Shown here one piece after another: positions 1 to 9,404 of a DNA stretch of 64,000 nucleotides. The position numbers and the translations under genes were made by a program. Location of the stretch: contig JBARUK010000093.1 in assembly GCA_049645705.1 (NCBI GenBank), positions 1-64,000 on the forward strand, given 5' to 3'. This DNA comes from JBGNFV01 sp049645705. GTDB taxonomy: Bacteria; Bacteroidota; Bacteroidia; Cytophagales; Cyclobacteriaceae. The notes below the pieces were generated by a model. The model ran no database searches. It saw nothing but the letters and a program-made list of their open reading frames with translations, and was not told where the DNA came from. How positions within the stretch are numbered: position 1 is the stretch's first letter; every line of letters begins with the position of its first letter.

Positions 1-91
1 CCTGCTCAAAAAGGCTTCGTAGAAAGCCTGTCTTCTTCAACAAAAAAAGATCGCTAAAATTACAGCAGATCAGTCTGGAAAGAAAAAGTAA

Positions 92-120
92 AGGCTGCCT
101 CAATACTTTTGAGACAGCCT
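92..120 (-). terminator. Terminator after the first leader-peptide pair
   Basis: A 12-bp stem (92-103 with 109-120, one mismatch) with a five-base loop sits 13 bases beyond the stop of the peptide gene at 133-378. On the minus strand it is followed by a T-rich run (TTTACTTTTTC), as expected for an intrinsic terminator of this two-gene unit. Bases 1-91 show no convincing gene. Confidence 0.7.
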
Positions 121-132
121 CTTTCTTAGTTT

Positions 133-378
133 TCAGGCGATACAAATAGGGTTTGTGTTATTGCATATCAGATCATTGCATGTACACTCAGTGCCACAGG
201 TGATCTGCATAGAAGGACAGTCATTAGTACATAATGCTATGCAGGACAGGCATGACCTGAGGGTAAGGGGGTCTATCGGCTCCTGCTCTATCGGGATTCT
301 CCCACCTTTGAGATGGTTTGCTTTAGTGATGAAGCTGCTAACCTTCAGGTCCCCCAGCTTCAGTTTGGTTTTTTTCAT
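133..378 (-). CDS. Pinensin-type leader peptide with Cys-rich core (RiPP precursor candidate)
   Basis: Encodes an 81-residue peptide. Residues 1-26 form a leader, MKKTKLKLGDLKVSSF followed by LKGG, of the type seen in Bacteroidota pinensin-like lanthipeptide precursors. The core after the GG has nine cysteines and several Thr and Ser, so thioether rings or other Cys-based modification are possible. The GG would be the likely leader cleavage point. It is the second gene of a pair with the related peptide at 421-651, 42 bases upstream, and is followed by a hairpin terminator. No modification or export enzyme is adjacent. The leader assignment rests on motif resemblance; the product is unknown. 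Confidence 0.8.
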   Translation of the reverse strand: MKKTKLKLGDLKVSSFITKANHLKGGRIPIEQEPIDPLTLRSCLSCIALCTNDCPSMQITCGTECTCNDLICNNTNPICIA

Positions 379-420
379 AGGTATAGGGGTTAGAGTAAGC
401 TGCTCACAGGCAGCTTCACA

Positions 421-651
421 TTATTGAAATGGCTGACAGTCCCTGTCATAGAATGTACAGGCGCCATCATTGGATTTACCGCATACTTCCTCCATGCAGG
501 TCATGCACGTAGGCGCTATGGTTTTGAGGGCACAGGCTTCTTCATTTTCGGTTTCAGCTACAGGGTCTACCTGTCCGCCCCACCGGTGTTTCATTACGAA
601 GCTCATCACTTCAAATTCCTGCAGTCGAAGTTTGTTTTGATTCTTAGACAT
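421..651 (-). CDS. Divergent pinensin-type leader peptide with Cys-rich core
   Basis: A 76-residue peptide, the first gene of the 133-651 pair. The leader is a variant of the family motif: MSKNQNKLRLQEFEVMSF then WGG at residues 24-26, with VMSF in place of the usual VSSF and a Trp before the GG. The core carries six cysteines, including a C-x2-C pair, and many acidic residues. The start is an ATG at 651; upstream DNA (652-907) is AT-rich and has no gene on either strand. It is probably co-transcribed with the next peptide gene. Assignment as a ribosomally made, modified peptide is by leader similarity to the ten other copies in this window. Confidence 0.72.
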   Translation of the reverse strand: MSKNQNKLRLQEFEVMSFVMKHRWGGQVDPVAETENEEACALKTIAPTCMTCMEEVCGKSNDGACTFYDRDCQPFQ

Positions 652-907
652 AGGTTGGTATCGTATGTTGTTTATCTGAAAAAAAGCTATTTAAAAAAAC
701 TCAATTTACCATAGAAAGGCCATGTAAAATAAAATTAATCAAATGACTATCAGGTATTTACAAAAAAAAGATCGTCACTCATTATTAAGCTACAGGACAT
801 ATAAAAGTTACAAAAAAATAGGGGTAATTGAAACAGCCTGAAGCAGTAGAATGAAGTGAGATACAAAAAATTTCGATTGCCGACTCCTATGTGCAGAGAG
901 TAAAATA

Positions 908-1339
908 TCAAATATGTTTTTCAGCCGCCAGTTTGAGGTCATTGGCATTTTGCCGGACACTATTACGCAGCATGTTTTGCATAAGTCCGGCACCCATACC
1001 GGACATACTCTCGGCTACGATAAGTCGTGTACCCTTGCCCTCGGGAGTAATGAACCAGTTACGAACGGCCCTGTACCACCAGACCTTACCGGTCCAGCCA
1101 AAAGCCCGGGCAGGTACGGTGGTATGTAGCCGTGACTTCACAGTCATGCCGTTGGCTTTCCATCTGAACTCTGTTCCTTCTTCGGGCTTTGCTGACACCT
1201 TAGCTGACGAGACGCTCTTCTGCCATTCCGGCCAGCGGTTTATGTCTGACAGGATACGGTACACATTCTCGGGTGGGGCATCGATGTATATTTCAGTACG
1301 GGCAAAGGCCTTAGCTCCTGCATTGGCCTCGATATTCAT
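908..1339 (-). CDS. SRPBCC (START/Bet v1-like) domain protein
   Basis: About 143 residues forming a single SRPBCC fold, a ligand-binding helix-grip domain. The N-terminal signature EIYIDAPPENVYRILSDI followed by RWPEWQ is typical of polyketide-cyclase/dehydrase-like members. No catalytic role can be assigned. The start chosen is the ATG at 1339; a TTG at 1354 in the same frame would add five residues, but neither has a clear ribosome site. It follows the metallophosphoesterase gene (stop at 1359) by 19 bases on the same strand and is probably in its operon. Confidence 0.8.
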   Translation of the reverse strand: MNIEANAGAKAFARTEIYIDAPPENVYRILSDINRWPEWQKSVSSAKVSAKPEEGTEFRWKANGMTVKSRLHTTVPARAFGWTGKVWWYRAVRNWFITPEGKGTRLIVAESMSGMGAGLMQNMLRNSVRQNANDLKLAAEKHI

Positions 1340-1358
1340 AGAGGGGTTAGTCAATGGA

Positions 1359-2591
1359 TCAAGCGGTTACTAATTCGATAACAGTGATTTCCGGTGGCAT
1401 ACCTACACGCCCGGGGAAACCTAAAAATCCAAAACCTCTGTTGACATATAAATGTTGCCCGCCGGACTTGTAAAGGCCCGCCCACTGCGGGTACCGGTAC
1501 TGGGCAGGACTCCATTGGAAATTACCTATCTCGATACCAAACTGAAAACCATGGGTATGGCCGGCAAACATAATGTCTATATCCGGAAACTGTGGTCTTA
1601 CCTGGGCGTCCCAGTGGCTGGGGTCGTGGCTCAACAGCAGTTTAACAGCCGCTTCATCTGTACCTTTGTGTGCTTCCCCTAACCGGCCATATTGAGGGAA
1701 GCCGCCTGTCCCCCAGTTTTCTACGCCTATGATGGCCAGCTTGTCACCACCCTGTTCCAGCATACGGTTCTCATTCATAAGCAGATCATAGCCCATGATA
1801 TTATGGGCTTCCATCAGCTTACGCACGTCCTGCTTTCTGGCGGCTTCGCTGGGCCAGCGAGTGTATTCTGCATAATCATGGTTGCCCAGCGTACTGTACA
1901 CACCGAGAGGCGCCTTCAGCTTGTTAAAGACAGGGATGTAATCCTGCACTTCCTTAGACTCATTATTTACCAGGTCACCGGTAAAAAATATAAGGTCGGG
2001 CTTTTCGTTCAGCACCATCTCCACCCCACCCTTTACGGCAGTCTTGTTGAAAAAACTGCCGCTATGGATATCACTGACCTGTGCTATGCGTATGCCGTGA
2101 AAGCTCTTGGGCAGGTTTGGAAGAGCTATCTTTTTATGAATAACGCGGTAATCATGTGCACCGGAAATAATGCCGTAGCTCATAGTAACGAGCGGGAGGG
2201 TACCGGCTATCACGCCTGTTTTTACCAGGAAGTCATGGCGGCTATTGTCACGCGGGGTTTCCGGCGCAGAAAAATGCTGGTATACCCACTGTACTCCACG
2301 GACAAGATCATCCATACCCAGGAACAAGGAAGCGAAGACCTTACCAATAAGATTGGCCATAAAACCGCTGAATATAAAGTAACGAGCCAGTTTGAATTTT
2401 TCAAAATCGAGTAAAATAGCGGCGAATACGCCTGCTATTGCCAGTATACTGACACTCCAGTAGCTGATGTAAGCTATCCGCCTGGCGAGGGGGCTCCAGC
2501 TCCCGGCAACCAGTTTTATGGCCTGAAAAACATATATATCCAAAAGGATGAGAACTGCCACAATGATGGCAAACCACACGCCTCTACTCAT
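1359..2591 (-). CDS. Membrane-anchored metallophosphoesterase
   Basis: A 410-residue protein of the YaeI/YkuE-like calcineurin phosphoesterase type. The first 145 residues hold about four hydrophobic segments (near 5-25, 40-62, 69-92 and 122-144). The soluble domain has all metal-binding motifs: SDIH at 173-176, GDLVN at 205-209, GNHD at 236-239, LSHDP near 320 and GHTHG at 344-348. Relatives hydrolyse phosphodiester or lipid phosphate bonds at the membrane; the substrate here is unknown. It heads a two-gene unit with the SRPBCC protein. Confidence 0.9.
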   Translation of the reverse strand: MSRGVWFAIIVAVLILLDIYVFQAIKLVAGSWSPLARRIAYISYWSVSILAIAGVFAAILLDFEKFKLARYFIFSGFMANLIGKVFASLFLGMDDLVRGVQWVYQHFSAPETPRDNSRHDFLVKTGVIAGTLPLVTMSYGIISGAHDYRVIHKKIALPNLPKSFHGIRIAQVSDIHSGSFFNKTAVKGGVEMVLNEKPDLIFFTGDLVNNESKEVQDYIPVFNKLKAPLGVYSTLGNHDYAEYTRWPSEAARKQDVRKLMEAHNIMGYDLLMNENRMLEQGGDKLAIIGVENWGTGGFPQYGRLGEAHKGTDEAAVKLLLSHDPSHWDAQVRPQFPDIDIMFAGHTHGFQFGIEIGNFQWSPAQYRYPQWAGLYKSGGQHLYVNRGFGFLGFPGRVGMPPEITVIELVTA

Positions 2592-2625
2592 GCAAATATC
2601 TTATCTGTTGTCATTCAATTAATGC

Positions 2626-2656
2626 AAAAGGGAAAGGAGTGATCCTTTCCCTTTTT
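2626..2656. terminator. Terminator after the RND efflux operon
   Basis: A near-perfect hairpin with an AAAAGGGAAAGGA stem (2626-2638), a GTGA loop and its complement (2643-2655). It has T-rich flanks on both strands and sits just past the stop of the permease gene at 2661. It separates the efflux operon from the metallophosphoesterase gene. Confidence 0.75.
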
Positions 2657-2660
2657 AATA

Positions 2661-5600
2661 TCAGGCAGTGGCCATCTTATCCTTCAGCTTGTCCTTTCGC
2701 TTACTGGCTTTGTACTTGATCTTATCTGCAAGCAGATACATGACCGGTACGATCACAAGCGTAAGGAAGGTAGACACAGCCAGACCGAAAATAATGGTCC
2801 ATGACATAGGCCCCCAGAAGGCTACGTTGTCACCGCCCAGGTAGAAATCAGGATTATATTCGGTAAAGAACCTGCCGAAGTCAATGTTGATACCTACAGC
2901 CAGGGGAATAAGCCCCAGGATGGTGGTTATGGCCGTCAACAATACGGGGCGTAAACGCACTTCCCCTGCCTCGATGATAGACTCTTTTATCAGATCGAAA
3001 GACAGCAGTTCTGTTCCGGTCTCTTCCCGGTGGCGTTTACGCTGCAGTTCGATAAAGTCGATCAGTACAATGGCGTTATTTACCACAATACCGGCCAGGG
3101 AGATAATACCGATCATGGTCATGATGACGATAAACTCCATGCGGAAGATGACCAGGCCAAGGAACACGCCTATGGTACTGAACAGTACGGAGGTCATGAT
3201 GATGAATGGCGCGGTGATCTTGTTAAACTGGCTTACGATGATCAGGAATATAAAGAACACCGCCAGCAAAAGTGCCTGGCTCAGGAAGGCCATCTCCTCT
3301 GCCTGCTTTTCCTGCTCTCCGCCAAACTTATACTCATAGCCTGCAGGCATGTTGAAGTCGTCCAGCAGTGTTTTTATCTGGTCATTTACCTCGGTGGCAT
3401 TATAGTCGCCAAGTACATTGGAGCTCAATGTAATGACCCGCTTCAGCTCTTTACGTTTTACGCTACCATATGTAGAACTAAGTTCCACATCGGCCACGGA
3501 AGATATAGGCACCTGGTGTAGCTGGCCGGAGCTCTGATTACGGAAGGTAATGCTCTTATTCAGCAGGGCATCCAGATCATACCGGTAGGCTGTATCCAGA
3601 CGAAGCTGTATCTCGTAATCGTCTTCGCCTTCTTTATACTTGCTTATTTCCTTACCAAACAGTGACGTACGTACCTCATTGGCCACTGTATAGGTACTAA
3701 GTCCGAAGCGACGGGCCTTTTCACGATCTACATCGATGATCAGCTCGGGTTTACCTGTCTCCAGGTCCATTTTGAGCTTTTCGATCCCTGCTATACCTGA
3801 GTTGGTAATAAAGGTACGCATGCGCTCGGCCGTATTGATCAATGTAGCATAATCTTCACCGGTAAGCTCAATACTAACAGGTTTACCTGCGGGCGGTCCG
3901 CTGGCATCTTTATCCACTGTGATGGTCACGCCGGGGTATCCCTGCAGTCCTTCACGTATCTCTTCCATTACGTCTTTGGAGCTTTGTCCGTTCCGTTCCT
4001 TAAACTCAACAAAGTTTACGGTAAGGCGGGCTTTGTTCGGAGTATCCTGCTGACCGAAAGCAGAGGGGTCGTTAGGGTCGGATGTATCCTGGCCTACCTT
4101 TGCTACTACTGACTCGATCATAAACCTGTATGGCTCCACGATTTCGAGAACGCGGGCTTCCACATCTTTAGTGAAACTATTGGTTTCCTCTATGTCGGTG
4201 CCTACAGGAAACTCAATAAATACATTGACATACAGTGGAGGCGTTTCGGGAAAATACTTAACCGGCGGTGGAAAGGCCACCATCAGCAGTATGGCCAGGA
4301 AAAGCGTGGCTACTGTACCGAAGAAGAAAAAGATAGGGTTGCGACCCCTCAGTGCGAAGGTGATCAGCCTCCGGTATCGCTTTTCTATGGCAGGCAAAAA
4401 GCTGTCCTGGAACCTATGGCTCAGTGGTGTAAAGACATACACATTCAGTATTACGAGTAAGGCTCCGAATACGGCCAGATTACCCAGCACTACGAGTACA
4501 CCCAGATCGACCACAAAGCCAGCTATAATAAACACCGCACCGATAAGTGCTGCGATGATGACATACTTCCACATGTTTTTGCCTCTGCGCTTACCCCGCT
4601 CATCTACTTTCATGAAGGTACTGATGAATACGGGGTTAATGACGAGCGCCACAAACAATGAAGAGCCAAGAGTAATGATCAGGGTAATGGGCAGGTACTT
4701 CATAAACTCACCCATCATGCCCGGCCAGAAAGCCAGCGGAAGAAAGGCAGCCAGTGTGGTAGCTGTACTCGCAATAACGGGCATGGCTACCTCTCCTACT
4801 CCCAGGCGGGTAGCCATGAAGGGGTTATAACCTTTCTCCATCAGACGGTAAACGTTCTCTACTACCACGATACCATTATCCACCAACATACCCAGCGCCA
4901 TAATAAGGCTGAAGAGTACCATCATGTTGATAGTAACACCGAAAGCTCCCAGGATGAGGAAGGTGAGGAACATAGAGAGGGGTATGGCTATACCTACGAA
5001 AAGGGCATTACGCGTTCCCAGGAAGAACAGTAAAACGAGCACTACAAGTATAACACCTGAAATAATGTTGTTTTCCAGGCTGCTCACCATATCGCGGGTG
5101 TTTTCAGACTGGTCGTTGGTTATAGTAACGACCAGGCCTTCGGGAAAGTGGTTCTCTTTCGCCTCCTCTATGATCTCGAATATCTTTTCGGTAGCGATCA
5201 GCAGGTTTTCGCCACTACGTTTCACTACATCCACCATGACCACGGGGTCGGTTTCCAGTCGCGCGTAGTTCTCCTTGTCTTCATACCCAAACTTGATGCG
5301 GGCTACGTCCTTCAGGTATATGATGTTGTCGTTCTCATTTTTGACGACGATCTCCTCAAGTTGCGAAGGATCAGTAAACTCACCTATCACACGCAAGGTG
5401 CGGCGCACTCCGTCTGTCAGTATATTACCACCACTCATGGTGACATTCTCGGCAGACACCGCGTTCTCTATATCACTGAAGCTGACCATACGGGACTCCA
5501 TAGCATAGGGGTCTGCCAGTATCTGCACCTCTTTTTCGTCTACCCCGCGAACTTCTACCTTCGAAATTTCGGTGAGCTTCTCTATCTCTTCTTCCAGGTA

Positions 5601-6143
5601 TTCGGCGTAGTCGTTCAGTGTTTCGATGCTGTAATTACCCGACAGGTTGATGTTGAGAATAGGCATCTCTGAGAAATTCATCTCAAAGACGTTAGGGTCG
5701 TCCATCAGGTCATTTGGCAGTTCGGGTTTGGCCCTGTCTACCGCATCCTTTACCTTGATCAGCGCATCGTCTACATCGGTTTCAGGGTTGAACTCGACAA
5801 TGATGGTACTGTAGTCCTGTACAGATGTCGATTTGATCTCGTCTACCTCGGCTATGGTATTGATCTCCTTCTCGATAGGCCGGGTAATCAGGTTCTCCAT
5901 ATCCACCGGGCTGTTACCGGGGTGCGGGGTTCCCACATATACGATCGGCTGTTCTATCTCCGGAAAGTTTTCTTTCGGGAGGGTGTTGTAGGTTACGATA
6001 CCCATTACCACCACAAGGAAGGTAAGGAAGAAAACCGTGGTGCGGTTCTTGACCGAAAGGGTGGTAAGGCCGAACTCCTTGTCCACCTTCATGTCCTCTC
6101 CACCGGCAGGAACGTTTTGCTCTTTATCGTTTTCGGCTTTCAT
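2661..6143 (-). CDS. RND efflux permease (AcrB/HAE1-like)
   Basis: An 1160-residue inner-membrane RND pump. It has the usual plan: TM1 near 37-53, a large periplasmic porter loop, TM2-6, an extra hydrophobic insert near 530-580, TM7, a second loop, and TM8-12. It exports small molecules with the adaptor and TolC proteins encoded just upstream. The proton-relay segments differ from AcrB: TM4 reads LVDNGIVVVEN (residues 420-430), keeping one Asp with Asn in place of the second, and TM10 reads VVNNAIVLID near 1020-1029, with Asn where AcrB has Lys940. This pattern occurs in a branch of MFP-linked RND proteins. Substrate unknown. Start is the ATG at 6143; an internal Met at residue 18 is also possible. 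Confidence 0.95.
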   Translation of the reverse strand: MKAENDKEQNVPAGGEDMKVDKEFGLTTLSVKNRTTVFFLTFLVVVMGIVTYNTLPKENFPEIEQPIVYVGTPHPGNSPVDMENLITRPIEKEINTIAEVDEIKSTSVQDYSTIIVEFNPETDVDDALIKVKDAVDRAKPELPNDLMDDPNVFEMNFSEMPILNINLSGNYSIETLNDYAEYLEEEIEKLTEISKVEVRGVDEKEVQILADPYAMESRMVSFSDIENAVSAENVTMSGGNILTDGVRRTLRVIGEFTDPSQLEEIVVKNENDNIIYLKDVARIKFGYEDKENYARLETDPVVMVDVVKRSGENLLIATEKIFEIIEEAKENHFPEGLVVTITNDQSENTRDMVSSLENNIISGVILVVLVLLFFLGTRNALFVGIAIPLSMFLTFLILGAFGVTINMMVLFSLIMALGMLVDNGIVVVENVYRLMEKGYNPFMATRLGVGEVAMPVIASTATTLAAFLPLAFWPGMMGEFMKYLPITLIITLGSSLFVALVINPVFISTFMKVDERGKRRGKNMWKYVIIAALIGAVFIIAGFVVDLGVLVVLGNLAVFGALLVILNVYVFTPLSHRFQDSFLPAIEKRYRRLITFALRGRNPIFFFFGTVATLFLAILLMVAFPPPVKYFPETPPLYVNVFIEFPVGTDIEETNSFTKDVEARVLEIVEPYRFMIESVVAKVGQDTSDPNDPSAFGQQDTPNKARLTVNFVEFKERNGQSSKDVMEEIREGLQGYPGVTITVDKDASGPPAGKPVSIELTGEDYATLINTAERMRTFITNSGIAGIEKLKMDLETGKPELIIDVDREKARRFGLSTYTVANEVRTSLFGKEISKYKEGEDDYEIQLRLDTAYRYDLDALLNKSITFRNQSSGQLHQVPISSVADVELSSTYGSVKRKELKRVITLSSNVLGDYNATEVNDQIKTLLDDFNMPAGYEYKFGGEQEKQAEEMAFLSQALLLAVFFIFLIIVSQFNKITAPFIIMTSVLFSTIGVFLGLVIFRMEFIVIMTMIGIISLAGIVVNNAIVLIDFIELQRKRHREETGTELLSFDLIKESIIEAGEVRLRPVLLTAITTILGLIPLAVGINIDFGRFFTEYNPDFYLGGDNVAFWGPMSWTIIFGLAVSTFLTLVIVPVMYLLADKIKYKASKRKDKLKDKMATA

Positions 6144-6169
6144 ATTGATATGTTTTCTTTCAGTTGAAA

Positions 6170-7366
6170 TTACAGCCCTGCAGTGACTGTATTGCTTTCT
6201 ACAGTTTGCACCTGTACACCGTCGGCTACATCACGTGAGCCTTTATTGATGACAGTGTCACCTTTATTAAGTCCGGAAGTCACTTCCGTATCACCCTGGT
6301 AAGAGGTACCTGTTTCGATGTGGACCTTTTCTGCCATCATATCGCTGTCATTCTTCTTTACCCGGTACACAAAGGTTCCCTCGTTGTCACGCTGTATAAG
6401 CCTGGTAGGTACAGTAAGAGCTCCTTCGGTAGTATAGTCGGTAATGCTGAGCACCGCCACCTGGTTGGGCTTGGTAGTAAAGTCCGTATTAGGCATGTTT
6501 ACCTCTACGGTAAATGTGCGGTTTGCCTTATTGATCACATCGCTTACGTTGCTGATGGTGGTAGAGACATCTTTATTGATAGCAGGAAAACGCACCATCA
6601 CAGAGTCTCCGTCTTCAAACCTGCCAATATACCGCTCGGAAACGTCTGCTTTGATATACATATCGCCCGGGCTTATCAACCTCAGCAGAGGCATGCCTGG
6701 TGAGGCCATTTCACCCTGGCGCGCGGGTATCTCGTCTACACGACCGCTAAAGGGCGCCTTCACCATAGCCATATCTAACTGGCTGTATAGTGAATTCAGG
6801 CGGCTTTTTAACGCTTCATAATTGTTCTTGGCCTCCAGATACTGTATTTCCGTTCCGATCTTCTGGTTCCACAGATTTTCCTGACGCTTATAGACTGTCT
6901 CGGCCAGCTCCAGGTTGGTCTGCAGCTCGGCAATATTATTACGGACAATGCTGGCATCCAGCTCTATTAGCTTCTGTCCTCTGCTTACTTTGTCACCTTC
7001 TTTTATATTGATCCTATCGATCCGGCCATTGGTTTCGGCACTAAGCACCACATTGCGGCGGGACTCGACCTCTCCGCGTACTTCTATCCGGTGAGAGAAG
7101 TCCACAGGGTTCATATCCAGCGTGGTAATCTGTACCACATTGGTATTTTCCTTGTTATTGAAGGTAGAGTCTTCCATTGCGATCTCTTCGGTCAGCTCGG
7201 AGATCTTGTTTTCTATCTCCTTTTTCTGAGCCTCAAGTTCTTTCAGTTCCTCCTTTTTCTCTTCGACCCCGCCCTCTGAGCAGGCGTTGAGACTGGTAAG
7301 GAATATACCCGCGGCGATAAGCAGTGTAAATTTTCTCATCACTTTCGTTAAGCTTATATGCGTCAT
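6170..7366 (-). CDS. RND periplasmic adaptor (membrane fusion lipoprotein)
   Basis: A 398-residue HlyD/AcrA-type adaptor. A signal sequence ends in the lipobox SLNAC, so the mature protein should be lipid-anchored in the periplasm. A predicted coiled coil of Glu/Lys-rich repeats (about 33-65) precedes the lipoyl half-motif RINIKEGDKVSRGQKLIEL, a helical hairpin, the second lipoyl half (VKAPFSGRVDEI) and beta-barrel domains. It bridges the permease and the outer-membrane channel. The ATG at 7366 lies 4 bases after the tolC stop; an ATG at 7339 (MRKFTLL) gives a more standard signal peptide. Confidence 0.95.
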   Translation of the reverse strand: MTHISLTKVMRKFTLLIAAGIFLTSLNACSEGGVEEKKEELKELEAQKKEIENKISELTEEIAMEDSTFNNKENTNVVQITTLDMNPVDFSHRIEVRGEVESRRNVVLSAETNGRIDRINIKEGDKVSRGQKLIELDASIVRNNIAELQTNLELAETVYKRQENLWNQKIGTEIQYLEAKNNYEALKSRLNSLYSQLDMAMVKAPFSGRVDEIPARQGEMASPGMPLLRLISPGDMYIKADVSERYIGRFEDGDSVMVRFPAINKDVSTTISNVSDVINKANRTFTVEVNMPNTDFTTKPNQVAVLSITDYTTEGALTVPTRLIQRDNEGTFVYRVKKNDSDMMAEKVHIETGTSYQGDTEVTSGLNKGDTVINKGSRDVADGVQVQTVESNTVTAGL

Positions 7367-7370
7367 TATC

Positions 7371-8759
7371 TTATTCTTCGTATAAAGTACCCTGAGCTAC
7401 CTGACGATCTACTTTGGCGATCAGGGCATCGTACATAGCCGTGTAGTAATTTACTTCGGCAGTTCTAAGGTCTGTTTCGGCCTCTACCACCTCCAGGTTG
7501 GAGCCGATACCTTCTTCGTATTTGATCTTGGACACGCGATATACTTCACGCGCCAGTTCCAGGTTTTCAGTCTGGTTATCCAGTACGTCAAGGGCGTTTT
7601 GCAACTCGGTAGCTGAGCGGTTCATCTCCAGGTCGATGCTGTTTTCCAGGAGTACCATCCGGTTCTGCACCTGCTCCTGCTGGATGCGATTCTTCTGGAT
7701 GCGATAGCTTTTCCTCAGGCCATCGAACACAGGCACATTCAGCCTTAAGCCAAGTACCCCGTAGTTGAGCCAGCGGTTCCAGGTAAACATCTGGTCGAAA
7801 CTGCCGGAACCTGTGTTATAACCATAGTTGAAGATGGCCGAAAGGTTGGGCAGGTACTGCACCTTATTATTTTTGAGGTCAAGTTCTGCCAGGTCCAGGT
7901 TAGTCTGTAGCTGACTGTATTCTATCCGGTCGTTGTAGTTGAAGTCGTCTATATTATCCACGCCTTCGGCAAAAGTCTCGCGGCTAAGCGAATCTTTGAG
8001 AGCTATGGGCTGCGACACAGGGTATCCCATCTGAAATTTCAGCAGGTCTTTGTTCAACTCATGTAATCTGGCAGCGCGTGTACGCTCGGTACGGATATTA
8101 TTATACTGAACGCGGATCCTGTCCACGTCTATCTTTTCAGCAAACCCGTTCTCATACAACGCACTGGTTTCCCGCAGCAGAGTATCCAGGCGTTCGTAAT
8201 TCTCATCTACCAGCTTAATCCTTTCCTGGCTCACCAGCACACCGTAGTATGCCTTGGTCACCATTTCGGTTGTCTCTATCCTGGTACGGATACTTTCCTT
8301 GGCAGAAAGCTCACGGTACGTCCGGGCTGCTCTTAATCCTACAAAGTATGAGCCGTCAAAGATCAACTGACTTACGTTTATGGCTGCCGTACCATCATAT
8401 TTGGTACCGAAGGCAAGGATAAGATCTTCTCCAGGTTCGCCCCCCCCGTCACCTGTACCTCCACCGGGGAAGTTACTAGGGTCTACGAAGGTTTTGCGCA
8501 GTTCGTAATTATAGTTCATGTCTACATTTACATTTACCTGCGGCAGGCCTGTCGCCCTGATATCCCCTATCTCGGCCTTGGCAATGCTCTCCTCAAGGGT
8601 GGTATTGCGTATATTAAGGTTGTTTTCCATGGCATACTCCACTGCTTCATCCAGGGAAAAAGCATCGGACTGAACCTCCCCTTCACCCTGGGCAAAGGCT
8701 GTAGCAGCCATCATGGTCAGCAGACCAAACAATAAGGTGGCTTTAGCAAATCGCATCAT
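7371..8759 (-). CDS. TolC-family outer-membrane efflux protein
   Basis: A 462-residue outer-membrane channel with signal peptide MMRFAKATLLFGLLTMMAATAFA. Two OEP repeats follow, each ending in long amphipathic helices with the KYEEGIGSNLEVVEAETDL type motif typical of TolC proteins. It provides the exit duct for the RND pump encoded downstream. Its ATG overlaps the tetR stop in an ATGA junction, which suggests translational coupling. Confidence 0.95.
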   Translation of the reverse strand: MMRFAKATLLFGLLTMMAATAFAQGEGEVQSDAFSLDEAVEYAMENNLNIRNTTLEESIAKAEIGDIRATGLPQVNVNVDMNYNYELRKTFVDPSNFPGGGTGDGGGEPGEDLILAFGTKYDGTAAINVSQLIFDGSYFVGLRAARTYRELSAKESIRTRIETTEMVTKAYYGVLVSQERIKLVDENYERLDTLLRETSALYENGFAEKIDVDRIRVQYNNIRTERTRAARLHELNKDLLKFQMGYPVSQPIALKDSLSRETFAEGVDNIDDFNYNDRIEYSQLQTNLDLAELDLKNNKVQYLPNLSAIFNYGYNTGSGSFDQMFTWNRWLNYGVLGLRLNVPVFDGLRKSYRIQKNRIQQEQVQNRMVLLENSIDLEMNRSATELQNALDVLDNQTENLELAREVYRVSKIKYEEGIGSNLEVVEAETDLRTAEVNYYTAMYDALIAKVDRQVAQGTLYEE

Positions 8760-9370
8760 TTTTCTAAATAGATTTTTTCATATTCCTCCATTACGGTCCT
8801 GCCCTTTTCGGAAAGAATGCCGTAGATGAACATATTTACCAGCTGATACTGTACGTCTATGAAATCAAACCGCTCCCTGGGAAATATATGGGGATCCATG
8901 CCCGACTGGGCCTGCTCCATCCGGGCTATAGCCAGGACGGACGGGTTGATCTCGGGCCTGAAAAGACCTTCCTTTACACCGCGCTCAAGTGTTTCTTCCA
9001 TCATTCGCACCAGTTCACCATGTTTGAAGTTTTCGTATATCTTCCAGGCTTTGTGATAGTACTTTTTCAGATCGAATAATAAGGAGGGGTTCATGTTCTG
9101 TATGTTCCGGCGCATACAGCGGGATATACCCCGCAGTACTTCGATGGCATTGTCTGAGCCGTAAACAATCGATTTTATCTCAGCCTTCTCTTTACTCAGG
9201 TGGTCTTCCGTAACGTTACAGACAATCTCTTCTTTGTCACTGAAGTATTGGTAAATAGTCTTCTTACTGATCCCCAATTCCTTAGCAATATCATCCATGG
9301 TCACACTACGGATACCATACTGTAAAAACAGGCTTTCGGCGGTATGAATTATTTTATCCTTTACTTCCAA
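8756..9370 (-). CDS. TetR/AcrR-family transcriptional regulator (TTG start)
   Basis: A 204-residue repressor with an N-terminal helix-turn-helix: SVTMDDIAKELGISKKTIYQYF at about residues 23-44, a canonical TetR signature. The C-terminal part is the ligand-binding and dimer domain. The start codon is TTG at 9370, six bases after a clear AGGAG; this is the only start that keeps the first helix. It is the first gene of the tetR-tolC-adaptor-permease operon, so it very probably represses its own operon and is released by a pump substrate. Confidence 0.93.
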   Translation of the reverse strand: MEVKDKIIHTAESLFLQYGIRSVTMDDIAKELGISKKTIYQYFSDKEEIVCNVTEDHLSKEKAEIKSIVYGSDNAIEVLRGISRCMRRNIQNMNPSLLFDLKKYYHKAWKIYENFKHGELVRMMEETLERGVKEGLFRPEINPSVLAIARMEQAQSGMDPHIFPRERFDFIDVQYQLVNMFIYGILSEKGRTVMEEYEKIYLEK

Positions 9371-9404
9371 TTTTCTCCTCTAATTCAAACGTCTTTACGG
9401 ACCG

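Noticed and set aside
4171..4830. 219-codon plus-strand frame
   Set aside because: Antisense to the RND permease; Ser/Thr-rich pattern typical of reversed membrane-protein codons.
6228..6243. parS-like TCACGTGA core
   Set aside because: It lies inside the efflux adaptor gene and matches the 16-bp parS consensus only in its central eight bases, so it is most likely chance.
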